NCBI GenBank assembly: GCA_009775265.1
Contig: VSPG01000010.1
Span: 1 to 57,756 of the forward strand
Length of the DNA: 57,756 nucleotides
Reading direction: 5' to 3'
Origin: Muribaculaceae bacterium
Lineage (GTDB): Bacteria > Bacteroidota > Bacteroidia > Bacteroidales > Muribaculaceae
Shown: piece by piece, positions 1 through 8,297 of the stretch
How positions within the stretch are numbered: the stretch's first letter is position 1
How the letters are laid out: the number at the start of each line of letters is the position of its first letter
Notes under the pieces: generated by a model
The model's input: the letters and a program-made list of their open reading frames with translations, nothing else
What the model was told of the DNA's origin: nothing
The model's database searches: none
Program-made: the position numbers and the translations under genes

Positions 1-141
1 AAAACTGAAAAATCGTATTTTGGATCAAAATATTCAATTCTCAGAAGCTTTAACAAAGGGAGTTCTGCAACACCCTCTGCCTGGCGCTATGCGCCTTCCC
101 TTTAAGGCCTGTACCATAAACGGCATTGAAAAACCATTTTT

Positions 142-268
142 GCTCGACAAACCTCAAAAAATTTGGTTCTGCTCTCGACTTATGCGTATATTTGACTGCG
201 TCCTATATACTTTCGCTCGGCAGAACTCAAATAAATTTGGTTCTGCTCTCGACTTATGCGTATATTTG
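142..268 (+). repeat. Promoter-palindrome repeat array A (two units)
   Basis: Two units with a period of about 73-74 bp. Each has a palindrome followed by CTCGACTTATGCG and a -7 box TATATTTG (187-194 and 261-268). In the second unit the palindrome arms are GCAGAAC and GTTCTGC around an AT-rich core. Its right half supplies TTTG at 236-239, exactly 21 bp before the -7 box, so the palindrome overlies the -33 element. The left arm of the first unit is decayed. The second -7 box ends 4 bp before the start codon of the small TPR gene, so the array is probably its promoter. Related arrays lie at 17024-17118 and 18248-18395. Confidence 0.75.
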
Positions 269-272
269 CAAA

Positions 273-500
273 ATGGAAAACGAACTCAAGCGACTCAACG
301 CAGCGATAGCGGCCAAGCCGTCGGCAGAACTTTACCTGCAGAGAGGCCGGCTGCTATGGCGCATGCAGCGCCATGCATCCGCGATGGCCGACTATGAGCG
401 GGCCACAGCCCTCGACGGCCCCGGCTCTGCCGCCGCAACCGCCCTGGCCATGGCCCGGGATGTAATGGATTTCTATAATAAAGACCTGCTGAACCCCTGA
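273..500 (+). CDS. Small tetratricopeptide-repeat protein
   Basis: A 75-residue protein. Residues 1-50 read as a helix pair typical of one TPR unit (AELYLQRGRLLWRMQRHASA, then ADYERATALD). The C-terminal part is also helical and ends DVMDFYNKDLLNP. Such one-repeat proteins are common in Bacteroidales and probably mediate protein contacts; no partner is evident here. The start at 273 was chosen because it lies just downstream of the promoter repeat and begins the TPR-like sequence; longer in-frame extensions run back through the repeats. The gene converges on the channel gene at 505 with a 4 bp gap. Function unknown. Confidence 0.7.
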   Translation: MENELKRLNAAIAAKPSAELYLQRGRLLWRMQRHASAMADYERATALDGPGSAAATALAMARDVMDFYNKDLLNP

Positions 501-504
501 ACGG

Positions 505-1281
505 CTACATGTTCGCTCCGGGGTCGGCACTGTCGTCGTGGCTCGAGCTGTGGTATCTGGTGATTATGCTTGTGATGTAGACCGTGAATATCGGAAACAT
601 CATCATGCCCAAAGCCGCCACAAGCACCGACAGCACACGCCCGACAGGAGTCACGGCCACTATGTTGGAGCCTACGGTCGTGCAATCCATGAGCGCCCAC
701 CACAGTGCGTCGGTATATTTGGTGACAAGCGCGTTGGGACCATGCTCGAACACATAGAAAATCAGACTCGAGAAATACACGCCTGAGAAAAGCGTGGTAA
801 GATAGGTCACAAACAAGCTGGCGGCGCGGTTGTTTATAAACCAGCTCACGACAAGCGCCAACGCATAGCCGCCGCGCAGTAACGGGACGAAGCGCAACAC
901 ATAGTCGGCAGTGTGGCCGATATGTACGTCGAAATATTTCAGCAGAGGCAGATATGGCACCGAAACAAGGAAAAACAGGATGTTGCGCAAGAAGAACGCG
1001 CCCTTGTTGCGTGCCACAGCCATCTCGAAGAAGAAGTCGACAAGAAAGACGATGCATATCCAGAACTCGAATTTCACAAACTCAGGTTCGCTGTTGTAGC
1101 GGATGTTCCTGAACGTGTCCACGGAAATAGTCACGATAAGCAGCACTGACAGCACAAGCACGATTATGTGCAGGAAATTGAGCACATTCTGCGTTGTGAA
1201 CGCAGAATCCTGACGCGGCGTGGGTGCGGCATTGGGCGCGCCTCCGACGCCGGATGATGCAGAAGGAGATTTGGTAGCCAT
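505..1281 (-). CDS. Potassium-channel-like ion transporter with atypical filter
   Basis: A 258-residue membrane protein with the voltage-gated-channel layout. A soluble Pro/Ala/Ser-rich N terminus is followed by about four helices, a pore helix (DALWWALMDC) and a last transmembrane helix (VLSVLVAALGMMMFPIFTVY). The segment at the selectivity-filter position reads TTVGSNIVAVTP, where classical K+ channels have TVGYGD, so the Tyr-Gly-Asp part is replaced. Arg residues in the segment RFVPLLRGG resemble a reduced S4. The start lies 33 bp after the stop of the ECF ATPase gene on the same strand, so it may be co-transcribed with the metal importer. Ion specificity cannot be assigned. Confidence 0.8.
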   Translation of the reverse strand: MATKSPSASSGVGGAPNAAPTPRQDSAFTTQNVLNFLHIIVLVLSVLLIVTISVDTFRNIRYNSEPEFVKFEFWICIVFLVDFFFEMAVARNKGAFFLRNILFFLVSVPYLPLLKYFDVHIGHTADYVLRFVPLLRGGYALALVVSWFINNRAASLFVTYLTTLFSGVYFSSLIFYVFEHGPNALVTKYTDALWWALMDCTTVGSNIVAVTPVGRVLSVLVAALGMMMFPIFTVYITSIITRYHSSSHDDSADPGANM

Positions 1282-1314
1282 AACGCTTTACTATTATATT
1301 AAAAAGAATATTAC

Positions 1315-2046
1315 TTAACACTTGATCCCGACTGCTCCGAGCAGGTCGGCAACCACGGGGTCGGCAATGACTTCGGCGCACGAGCCGTCGGCCACCACAC
1401 GCCCCTCGTCCATGACTATGGCGCGCGTGCAAAGCGCACGGGCCATAGCAAGGTCGTGGGTGGCTATGATGCATGTGGAGTCGATGCGGCCGAGGACAGA
1501 CATGAGAGAGCGGCGCGTGCGTCCGTCGAGATTCGCGGTGGGTTCGTCGAGAACAAGTATCTGCGGACGCATAGCCAGCACGGCGGCCAATGCCACGGCA
1601 CGCTTCTGGCCGCCGCTCAGCTGCATGGGCGAACGTTTGCGCAAGCCTTCGGCCCCCACTGCGCGCATGGCGGCGGATATGCGCATCTCCACCTCTCCGG
1701 CATCAAGCCCCATGTTGAGGGGGCCGAACGCCACATCTTCCTCTACCGTGGGCATGAACAGCTGGTCGTCAGGATTCTGAAACACCATACCCACACGACG
1801 CCGCACATCGGCAAGAGTCTTTCGCTCGACAGGCATGCCGCACACCACCACCTCGCCGGACGCCGGCAACAGCAATCCGTCGGTGTGTAGCAGCAGAGTC
1901 GACTTACCCGCGCCGTTAGGCCCAAGCAGAGCCACTTTCTCTCCGTGGCCTATTTTAAAGTCCACACCGCGCAAGGCTTCTTCGCGACTGCCTTCATAAG
2001 AGTAGCGCACCTGACGGAATTCCATATCGGGGATTATCTCTGTCAT
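1315..2046 (-). CDS. cbiO: ECF-type metal transporter ATPase CbiO
   Basis: A 243-residue ABC ATPase that would power uptake of Ni2+ or Co2+ with CbiQ and CbiM. Visible motifs are Walker A GPNGAGKST (about residues 42-50), signature LSGGQKRAVALAA, and Walker B ILVLDEPTANLD followed by the switch His in IIATHDLA. The length is normal for the family. Its start codon overlaps the end of cbiQ by 4 bp (2043-2046), which indicates translational coupling. Function is confident as an ECF ATPase; the metal is inferred from the CbiM partner. Confidence 0.9.
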   Translation of the reverse strand: MTEIIPDMEFRQVRYSYEGSREEALRGVDFKIGHGEKVALLGPNGAGKSTLLLHTDGLLLPASGEVVVCGMPVERKTLADVRRRVGMVFQNPDDQLFMPTVEEDVAFGPLNMGLDAGEVEMRISAAMRAVGAEGLRKRSPMQLSGGQKRAVALAAVLAMRPQILVLDEPTANLDGRTRRSLMSVLGRIDSTCIIATHDLAMARALCTRAIVMDEGRVVADGSCAEVIADPVVADLLGAVGIKC

Positions 2047-2852
2047 CTTACAATATTAAAAATTGAACCAATGTGCGCGAACCGCAGCCATACCAGCACG
2101 CCCGTCCACGCAACAGCCCATACGACCGAGCCTACGCCGTGCGCGCCATGGCGCTCGGACGGAGTGTAGCGCGGCATGCTTCCGTCAAAACCGCGGGCAA
2201 GCATGGCGCGGTGGATGCGCTCGGCTCTGTCCACCGAGCGCAGAAACAGCTGTCCTGTCATCGTGCCCCACATCCGCAATGGAAAAGACCGGCGTCCGTA
2301 GCCCCTCGCAGCCCGCGCGCGTGCCATAGTCTGCAACTCCTCAAGCATAACACCTATATAGCGGTAGACAAGCTGGAGCTGCATAGTGAGCGACGACGGC
2401 ACATGCACAGCGCGCAACTCACGGCACACGTCGGCGAAACCGCATACGCTCATAAGCGTGACCACGGCCTGCACCGACAGCATCCCGCGAATGAGAATGG
2501 ACATGAAACTGACCCAGCCACGGCTCACAACCACAGAGCCTACGCTGAAAGCCGGAGACGTGTCGACGATGGGGTTGAATATGCCCACAAACGCGATAAG
2601 CGGCAACACCACGAGCGAGCGGCGCATGACACGGCCGTACCCTACCCCTCCCAATGAAGCCCATACAACGGGATAGACAGCGAACCATACCAGCCGCTGC
2701 AAATCCTGCAGCGGCACGGACAAGAGCAGGCACAGATACACCAGCGTGACAGCCATGCCGGCCCGCGTGCCGGCGGCATACGACAGTGCCGCCGACTCGC
2801 TGCCACGCTCCATTGCGTGCAGTGTGTCCAATGCCTTGTCTATCTTTCCCAT
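2043..2852 (-). CDS. cbiQ: ECF transporter transmembrane protein CbiQ
   Basis: A 269-residue polytopic membrane protein forming the T component of the metal importer. About five hydrophobic helices are visible. The cytoplasmic coupling region carries the Arg-rich signatures of CbiQ (ARARAARGYGRR and RAERIHRAMLARGFDG, each with the Ala-Arg-Gly motif that docks on the ATPase). The gene is second in the minus-strand order cbiMN-cbiQ-cbiO, starts 26 bp after cbiMN and overlaps cbiO. Confidence 0.88.
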   Translation of the reverse strand: MGKIDKALDTLHAMERGSESAALSYAAGTRAGMAVTLVYLCLLLSVPLQDLQRLVWFAVYPVVWASLGGVGYGRVMRRSLVVLPLIAFVGIFNPIVDTSPAFSVGSVVVSRGWVSFMSILIRGMLSVQAVVTLMSVCGFADVCRELRAVHVPSSLTMQLQLVYRYIGVMLEELQTMARARAARGYGRRSFPLRMWGTMTGQLFLRSVDRAERIHRAMLARGFDGSMPRYTPSERHGAHGVGSVVWAVAWTGVLVWLRFAHIGSIFNIVR

Positions 2853-2878
2853 CGGTTTTCCGACAATCTCTTAAGTTC

Positions 2879-3865
2879 TCATTCCTTTACATGTTCGTCG
2901 GGCACATGTGCCGCAACCGCACGACGGCGTGTGAGCAGAGCGCAGAAACCCCAAAGCGTCAGCATGACCAAAGCCGCACCGATTATGCCCGAGAATGTAT
3001 TGTCATAGTCGGGCATGGCGGCTGTGCCCGACTGGATACGCCGCGCAGCATCGGCCACCACTCCGGCCGACGGAATATCGCTGCTTCCGGCCACTTTTTC
3101 CACCGACCATTCAAGTCCGTCCGGGTCGGAGGACGCGGCCATCGACAACCCGCCGCCTATCGCTGCGGCCGCCAAAGCGAACGCCACCACGGCTCCGAGA
3201 GGAACGCGCCGCGAAACGCCTCTGTCCTCCGGCTCAAGCAGCGAAGGCTTCACCTTGCGCACGAATCCGAGCACGGCACCGGTGGCCAAACCTTCCCCTA
3301 TCCCGATGAGCAGGTGTATACCGGTCATCAGCAACAGGAAACTGCCTGTAGACAAAGCCGTCACCCCGGAGAGTTTAGTCTCGACGGCCACGAGGCATGC
3401 TCCAAGCTCAAGAGCGACCGTGCATGCAAGCACCGACGCACACATCAACCGCATCGTCGACGCCCCACGGCCAATGAGCGGCCGGAACACGAGCGGATAA
3501 GCCACAAGGCAGCTCATAGCCGCCATATTGACTATATTGCAGCCAAGCGCGAGCAGACCGCCGTCGGCAAACAGCAGACATTGTATTATAAGCACCGAGC
3601 TCAACGCGAGAAACGCCGCCCACGGCCCCAGGAACGCCGCCAGCAGCACCCCGCCGATTATATGGCCGGAAGAACCTGTGCCGGGTATGCTGAAATTGAC
3701 CATCTGCGCAGCAAACACAAATGCTCCCAGCACACCCGTAAGCGGCACAATGCCGGGACGTGTACTTTTTTTCACTTTAAAACCGGCAACGCCTATGAGG
3801 GCTGCCGCAGCTACGGCAGCCACGGCGGCAACAGGTGTGGATATTAATCCGTCGGACATGTGCAT
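2879..3865 (-). CDS. cbiM: CbiM with fused PDGLE (CbiN-like) domain
   Basis: A 328-residue substrate-binding component of a nickel/cobalt ECF importer. It begins MHMSDGLIS; the N-terminal Met-His belongs to the metal site in this family, which fixes the start. Residues 1-210 form the helical CbiM domain with His in the stretch GSSGHIIGG. The remainder contains two more membrane segments around a periplasmic loop with the PDGLE motif (SSDPDGLEWS), the CbiN-like domain fused in many genomes. It is the first gene of the operon. No cobalamin riboswitch is visible in the 157 bp upstream region. Confidence 0.9.
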   Translation of the reverse strand: MHMSDGLISTPVAAVAAVAAAALIGVAGFKVKKSTRPGIVPLTGVLGAFVFAAQMVNFSIPGTGSSGHIIGGVLLAAFLGPWAAFLALSSVLIIQCLLFADGGLLALGCNIVNMAAMSCLVAYPLVFRPLIGRGASTMRLMCASVLACTVALELGACLVAVETKLSGVTALSTGSFLLLMTGIHLLIGIGEGLATGAVLGFVRKVKPSLLEPEDRGVSRRVPLGAVVAFALAAAAIGGGLSMAASSDPDGLEWSVEKVAGSSDIPSAGVVADAARRIQSGTAAMPDYDNTFSGIIGAALVMLTLWGFCALLTRRRAVAAHVPDEHVKE

Positions 3866-4022
3866 AGTGTGATCCCTTTCTGTTATTTATATTTTTCCAA
3901 AAAATTAGTTAACTTTGAAATATAAACACGCACGGAGGCTGTTTGTTTTATACACAACATTATCATCCCCGCCGATGTTCTAATATTATCTTAAAATCAT
4001 ATATACATAATACACATTTACG
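3866..4022. promoter_or_regulatory. Divergent region between metal importer and urea transporter
   Basis: This 157 bp AT-rich region separates cbiM (minus) from the urea transporter (plus). A -7 match TAACTTTG lies at 3910-3917 on the plus strand and would give a leader of about 100 nt for the urea transporter. I see no riboswitch fold and no clear NikR-type palindrome. Confidence 0.4.
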
Positions 4023-4994
4023 ATGTCGTCTACATCTTATTCCATTCCACGCTTCGTGCGCACCGCACCGTGGGCACTGAGCCGCGGAGCCGCACAGGTG
4101 ATGTTCCAGGACAACCCATGGACAGGACTGCTGTTTATCATCGGCATATTCGCCGGTTCGTACATCGAAGGCATGCCTGTCGTGGCATGGGGAGCGCTCG
4201 CGGGTCTCGTCACAAGTACGCTTGCAGGAATGTTTTTCCGGTTTCCGACAGCCGACGGGCGCGACGGCCTGTGGGGCTTCAACGGCATACTCGTAGGCTG
4301 CGCACTGCCCACTTTCCTCGAACCCACCATATGGATGTGGATTGCACTCGTGATATGCGCGGCGCTCACCACATGGGTGCGCACAGGCATGAACAACATA
4401 CTCTCCCCGTGGCGCATAAGCTCATTCACATTTCCTTTCGTGTTCTGCACATGGTGCTTCCTGCTCGCCGGGCGTGAATTCATGGGCATGCCGGGCGTGC
4501 ACATGAGCAAACCGGCAATAGACTACACCATAGCCCCGATAGTGTGCCACAACGTGCTCGATTTCGGAATCTACTGGCTCAAAGGCATCGCACAGGTGTT
4601 TCTCATCGACTCATGGCTCACAGGACTGCTGTTTCTCATCGGTCTCGCCATAGCCTCGTGGCGCGCTGCACTATGGGGTGCGCTTTCGTCGCTCATAGCC
4701 CTATGCATGGCTCTGCTGTGGCAAGGACAGGGCAGCTCCATCATAGGCGGTCTTTACGGATTCAGCGCCGTGCTGACGGGCATAGCCCTCGGCGCCACAT
4801 TCTGGCGCCCCACTCTGCGCAATTCCCTCATGGCCGCATTCGGCGTCGCAGTCACCGTATTCGTTCAGGCGGCCATGAACGCCCTGTTCGCACCGATAGG
4901 CCTGGCTTCGCTCACCGCTCCTTTCTGCGTAGCCACATGGCTGTTCATGCTTCCGCGCCTCGCTCCGCAGATTCCCGTGCAGGACAATAATTAA
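4023..4994 (+). CDS. Urea transporter (UT family)
   Basis: A 323-residue membrane protein for facilitated urea passage. It shows the internal duplication of the UT family. Each half opens with a similar segment (NPWTGLLFIIGIFAGS and DSWLTGLLFLIGLAIAS) and contains a Gly-rich helix with GFNGILVG or GFSAVLTG. Each half ends in the family motif with T-x-PF (SSFTFPFVFCTW and ASLTAPFCVATW). The stop codon directly abuts the start of the MFS gene. The divergent neighbour is a nickel/cobalt importer, and nickel is the urease cofactor, but no urease genes are in the window. Confidence 0.87.
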   Translation: MSSTSYSIPRFVRTAPWALSRGAAQVMFQDNPWTGLLFIIGIFAGSYIEGMPVVAWGALAGLVTSTLAGMFFRFPTADGRDGLWGFNGILVGCALPTFLEPTIWMWIALVICAALTTWVRTGMNNILSPWRISSFTFPFVFCTWCFLLAGREFMGMPGVHMSKPAIDYTIAPIVCHNVLDFGIYWLKGIAQVFLIDSWLTGLLFLIGLAIASWRAALWGALSSLIALCMALLWQGQGSSIIGGLYGFSAVLTGIALGATFWRPTLRNSLMAAFGVAVTVFVQAAMNALFAPIGLASLTAPFCVATWLFMLPRLAPQIPVQDNN

Positions 4995-6401
4995 ATGCGT
5001 CCCCCTGTCATGACACCACAACAGGTATATCTCGCCACAATGCCGCTGCGTCCCGGACATTTCCGTGTGCTCGTCACATGCGGACTCGGACAAGTCATAG
5101 GCACTGCGCTTGCCACAGTGGTGGGCATCGTGATTCCGCTCATGCAGATTGTCGGGCGCCCGGAATTGTCGGCGACCATGCAGGGCGTGGTGGGCTGTGC
5201 CAACCTCGCAGGCATAGCAGCAGGCGCCTCGGTGCTCGGACGCGTTGCCGACAGGCACGGTTACCTTGCCGTGTTCATGGCTTGTCCGGCCTTAATACTG
5301 GCCGCGGCCTTAGTGTCGGTGTTCGTTCCGTCACTGCCTGTACTCATCGCATGCCTTTTCGCTATGGGCTTCTGCATAGGCGGCGAATACAGCCTCGACT
5401 CCGGATACACGTCCGAACTTATGCCGCAGAGGTGGCGCTCCACCATGGTGGGGATAGTAAAAGCATCCTGCGCGCTCGGCAACATACTCGCCGCCGGGCT
5501 GTGCTACGGCGTGCTCAGCGGAGGACTTGCGCCGCAACACTGGCCGAAACTCATGTGGATAGTGGCCGCCGTGGCGGCTGCGATGCTCGTGTCGCGCATC
5601 GGCTTCGTGCAAAGTCCGCAATGGCTGCTTGAGCATGGCCGCAATGCCGAAGCCCAGAATGCCGTAAAAAGCCTGTTCGGTTCCGACGTGCGCATCATAC
5701 AAAGCGCCGTTCCGTCATCTGCCGCCGATGCAGCGGACGCATCGGAAAGCACGCCTGCTTTCATACGCCGCAACTTTTCCAAAGTGGTTCTTTGCGGCAT
5801 TCCATGGGCCTGTGAAGGGCTTGGAGTATATGGTATAGGAGTGTTCCTGCCGGTACTCGTGGCGTCGCTCGGCCTTGAACATTTCGCCGCAGGAGCTCCA
5901 CCGGTAGAACATATAGCCACATCTGTCCGAATCACATTATGGATCAGTTTCATCATCCTGCCGGGATTTCTGCTTGGACTTTTTATGCTCCGACGTGCCG
6001 GGAAGATTCCGTTGCAGTCATGGGGATTTTTCCTCAGCTGTGCGTCTCTTGCGGCACTGCTCATATCGTTTGAGCTGCGCTGGGATTCGTGGATTACCAT
6101 AGGCGCGTTCATGGCCTTCGAACTGTTTCTCAACATGGGGCCGCATCTTGTCACATTCGTGCTCCCGGCGTCGATATTTCCTGTCTACGACCGTGCCCGC
6201 GGCGCGGGAATCGCCGCCTGTCTCGGAAAAGTAGGCGCAGTCCTCGGGGTATTTTTCATGCCCCTGCTCCTCCACGCCGGCGGCATGCGGTGTGTGCTCA
6301 TAGTCAGTGCCGCCGTTATGCTTACAGGGGGACTTGTCACGGCCATCGTAGGCCCCGGGCAGACCCAAAATGCAGCATCAGGGCGCAGCCAACGGCAATA
6401 A
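4995..6401 (+). CDS. MFS transporter
   Basis: A 468-residue protein with twelve predicted membrane helices. The loop after helix 2 carries the MFS signature (GRVADRHGYLAVFMA), and helix 4-5 has GFCIGGEYSLDSGYTSELMP, reminiscent of the metabolite/sugar-proton symporter branch. A charged cytoplasmic loop (about residues 205-250) separates the halves. It starts on the base after the urea transporter stop, so the two are co-translated. The substrate is not predictable; the neighbourhood suggests a nitrogen- or urea-related compound, which is inference only. Confidence 0.8.
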   Translation: MRPPVMTPQQVYLATMPLRPGHFRVLVTCGLGQVIGTALATVVGIVIPLMQIVGRPELSATMQGVVGCANLAGIAAGASVLGRVADRHGYLAVFMACPALILAAALVSVFVPSLPVLIACLFAMGFCIGGEYSLDSGYTSELMPQRWRSTMVGIVKASCALGNILAAGLCYGVLSGGLAPQHWPKLMWIVAAVAAAMLVSRIGFVQSPQWLLEHGRNAEAQNAVKSLFGSDVRIIQSAVPSSAADAADASESTPAFIRRNFSKVVLCGIPWACEGLGVYGIGVFLPVLVASLGLEHFAAGAPPVEHIATSVRITLWISFIILPGFLLGLFMLRRAGKIPLQSWGFFLSCASLAALLISFELRWDSWITIGAFMAFELFLNMGPHLVTFVLPASIFPVYDRARGAGIAACLGKVGAVLGVFFMPLLLHAGGMRCVLIVSAAVMLTGGLVTAIVGPGQTQNAASGRSQRQ

Positions 6402-6446
6402 AAGCACGAAAATTTTGCATTTTTTTCGAAAAACAAGAGCGGAAAT

Positions 6447-6477
6447 TTTGCTATTTCAAAAAAAGGACGTAACTTTG
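6447..6477 (+). promoter_or_regulatory. Promoter of the tRNA-Met gene
   Basis: TTTG at 6447-6450, a 19 bp spacer and TAACTTTG at 6470-6477 match the Bacteroidetes housekeeping promoter. It lies 11 bp upstream of the tRNA. Confidence 0.8.
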
Positions 6478-6488
6478 CACTCGCAAAT

Positions 6489-6562
6489 GGCGGGATAGCT
6501 CAGTTGGTTAGAGCGTCGGATTCATAACCCGGAGGTCTCGAGTTCAATTCTCGATCCCGCTA
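6489..6562 (+). tRNA. tRNA-Met (CAT)
   Basis: A 74 nt cloverleaf. The acceptor stem pairs GGCGGGA with TCCCGCT (one terminal G-U), followed by discriminator A. The D arm is GCTC-AGTTGGTTA-GAGC. The anticodon loop is TTCATAA with anticodon CAT at positions 34-36, and the T arm is CTCGA-GTTCAAT-TCTCG-like. The anticodon stem has an A-C pair next to the loop. CCA is not encoded. A CAT anticodon could also mark an Ile2 tRNA modified to lysidine; I favour elongator Met. Confidence 0.9.
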
Positions 6563-6583
6563 CAATACAATTACAAAACAATG

Positions 6584-6620
6584 ATGATTCAGTCAACCCT
6601 ATGACTGAATCATTTTTTTA
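6584..6620 (+). terminator. Rho-independent terminator after tRNA-Met
   Basis: Perfect 11 bp stem ATGATTCAGTC / GACTGAATCAT with an 8 nt loop, followed by a run of seven T. Confidence 0.9.
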
Positions 6621-6674
6621 TTATAATTTTGTTGCCGAAACGCACTGCCGCGACGCATTGCGACTATTCTGACA

Positions 6675-8297
6675 ATGAAAATACGACATATCATCATATT
6701 GTTGGCCGCATTTTCCATGGCGGCATGCTCTAACGGTTCGCAAGACGCAAAGAAGCTGATTAGAACCACCACTTCCGGCCGGGTACAGGGATACATACAA
6801 GACAGTGTGGCCGTGTTCAAAGGCGTGCCTTATGCCAGCGCCGAGCGTTTCATGCCGGCTCATGAACATGAAAAATGGGACACCGTGATGCAGTGCCGCG
6901 AATACGGCGACATAGCCCCGCAGCCTCCACTGATGCAAAACACGGAATTCGCGCCCACCGACACCGTAGCCACCATGAGCGACGATTGTCTGAACCTGAA
7001 CATCTGGACATCGATGCGCAACCGGGACACGGAACGCCCCGTCATGGTCTGGCTTCACGGCGGCGGATTCGATTACGGCAACTCCCACCACCACTATTCT
7101 TTTGACGGTACAAAACTTGCGCGCACCGACAATGTGGTGGTCGTGACCCTTAACCACCGCCTCAACGTGCTCGGTTTTCTCGACCTCAGCGCCTACGGCC
7201 CCGAATATGCCGGATCGGGCAACTTAGGCATGACCGATATAGTGGCAGCGCTCAAATGGATAAAGAACAATATTGCGGCATTCGGCGGCAACCCCGACAA
7301 CGTGACTCTTTTCGGACATGGCTCGGGCGGTGTCAAGGTGCTCACCATAATGGCTATGCCTTCGGCCAAAGGACTATACCACAAAGCGATAGTGCAAAGC
7401 GGAGTGCTGGAGGGATTTAACCAGCCTCGTGAATCGGCACAAAGGGTAGCGGCCCTCACACTCGAGGAAGCCGGAACAGACACCCCGCAGCAGCTTGCCG
7501 GACTGCCTTTCGACAGCCTGTGGAACGCCTCGTCCCGCGCAATTAAACGGGCAAGGACCGAGTTCGGCCGTGAGACAGGGTTGTACAGCATCAAATTGGC
7601 CCCGGTCGTAGACGGCAACGTGCTTCCTAAACCCGTAATCACCGACAGTTCTATAAATGTAGACCTTCAGATACCGGTGATTCTCGGCTCCACATTCGCC
7701 GAAACCACTACCCGCCACTACCTCGACAACCCAGAACTCGGAATGAAGTCCGACGTGCACCGCCTCTCCCCTGAGGAAGTGGAAAAAAAGATAAAAGAAA
7801 AATACGGGAAACAAGCCGAAGACGTAAAACTGGCGTTCATGACGGCCTACCCCGACAAGGCGCTGTGCGAAGTGCTCGTAATCGACTCCACAGTGCGGAG
7901 CAACGTGCTGCGCATGGCGCATCTGCTGGCAAAAAGAGGCGACGCACCCGTCTACGTATACCTGTTCAACTGGGTATCGCCGCTTTATAACGGCTATGCA
8001 ATGAGTTTCCGCAGCTCCGAACTCCCCTTCGTGTTCAACAACCATGAGCTTGCCGAGTTTTCACGGGCAGGCGGAAACGAAGCGCGTCGCCTGGCCCGCA
8101 TAATCAGCCGATGCTGGACCTCGTTCGCACGGTCGGGCAACCCCAACAACAGCATCACACCCTTCTGGCGTCGCATAAATCTCGGCGAAGGCCACACAAT
8201 GATATTCGACCGCGACGTACGCCTCGAAGCCTATCCCGACCTGCCCCTGATGCAGATTCTCGAATATGAAAATGTAAACGACATACACCTTAACTGA
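6675..8297 (+). CDS. Carboxylesterase-family lipoprotein, probably catalytically inactive
   Basis: A 540-residue type-B carboxylesterase fold with a lipoprotein signal (lipobox MAAC, Cys at about residue 17), so probably membrane-anchored. The oxyanion-hole motif WLHGGGF is present. The nucleophile elbow, normally FGxSxGG, reads FGHGSGG, so Gly replaces the Ser and a Ser appears one residue later. The acidic residue is plausibly kept (GSTFAET). The catalytic His, normally three residues before ELPFVF, is Arg (RSSELPFVF). Two of three triad residues are thus displaced or lost, which suggests a pseudoenzyme with a binding or structural role. The stop overlaps the next start (TGATG). Confidence 0.85.
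   Translation: MKIRHIIILLAAFSMAACSNGSQDAKKLIRTTTSGRVQGYIQDSVAVFKGVPYASAERFMPAHEHEKWDTVMQCREYGDIAPQPPLMQNTEFAPTDTVATMSDDCLNLNIWTSMRNRDTERPVMVWLHGGGFDYGNSHHHYSFDGTKLARTDNVVVVTLNHRLNVLGFLDLSAYGPEYAGSGNLGMTDIVAALKWIKNNIAAFGGNPDNVTLFGHGSGGVKVLTIMAMPSAKGLYHKAIVQSGVLEGFNQPRESAQRVAALTLEEAGTDTPQQLAGLPFDSLWNASSRAIKRARTEFGRETGLYSIKLAPVVDGNVLPKPVITDSSINVDLQIPVILGSTFAETTTRHYLDNPELGMKSDVHRLSPEEVEKKIKEKYGKQAEDVKLAFMTAYPDKALCEVLVIDSTVRSNVLRMAHLLAKRGDAPVYVYLFNWVSPLYNGYAMSFRSSELPFVFNNHELAEFSRAGGNEARRLARIISRCWTSFARSGNPNNSITPFWRRINLGEGHTMIFDRDVRLEAYPDLPLMQILEYENVNDIHLN

Noticed and set aside
20..272. Possible N-terminal extension of the TPR gene through the promoter repeats
   Set aside because: The extension translates the repeat DNA itself and would lie upstream of the nearest -7 box.
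3866..4022. A cobalamin or nickel-cobalt riboswitch before cbiM
   Set aside because: The region is AT-rich and too short, and shows none of the conserved boxes or stems.
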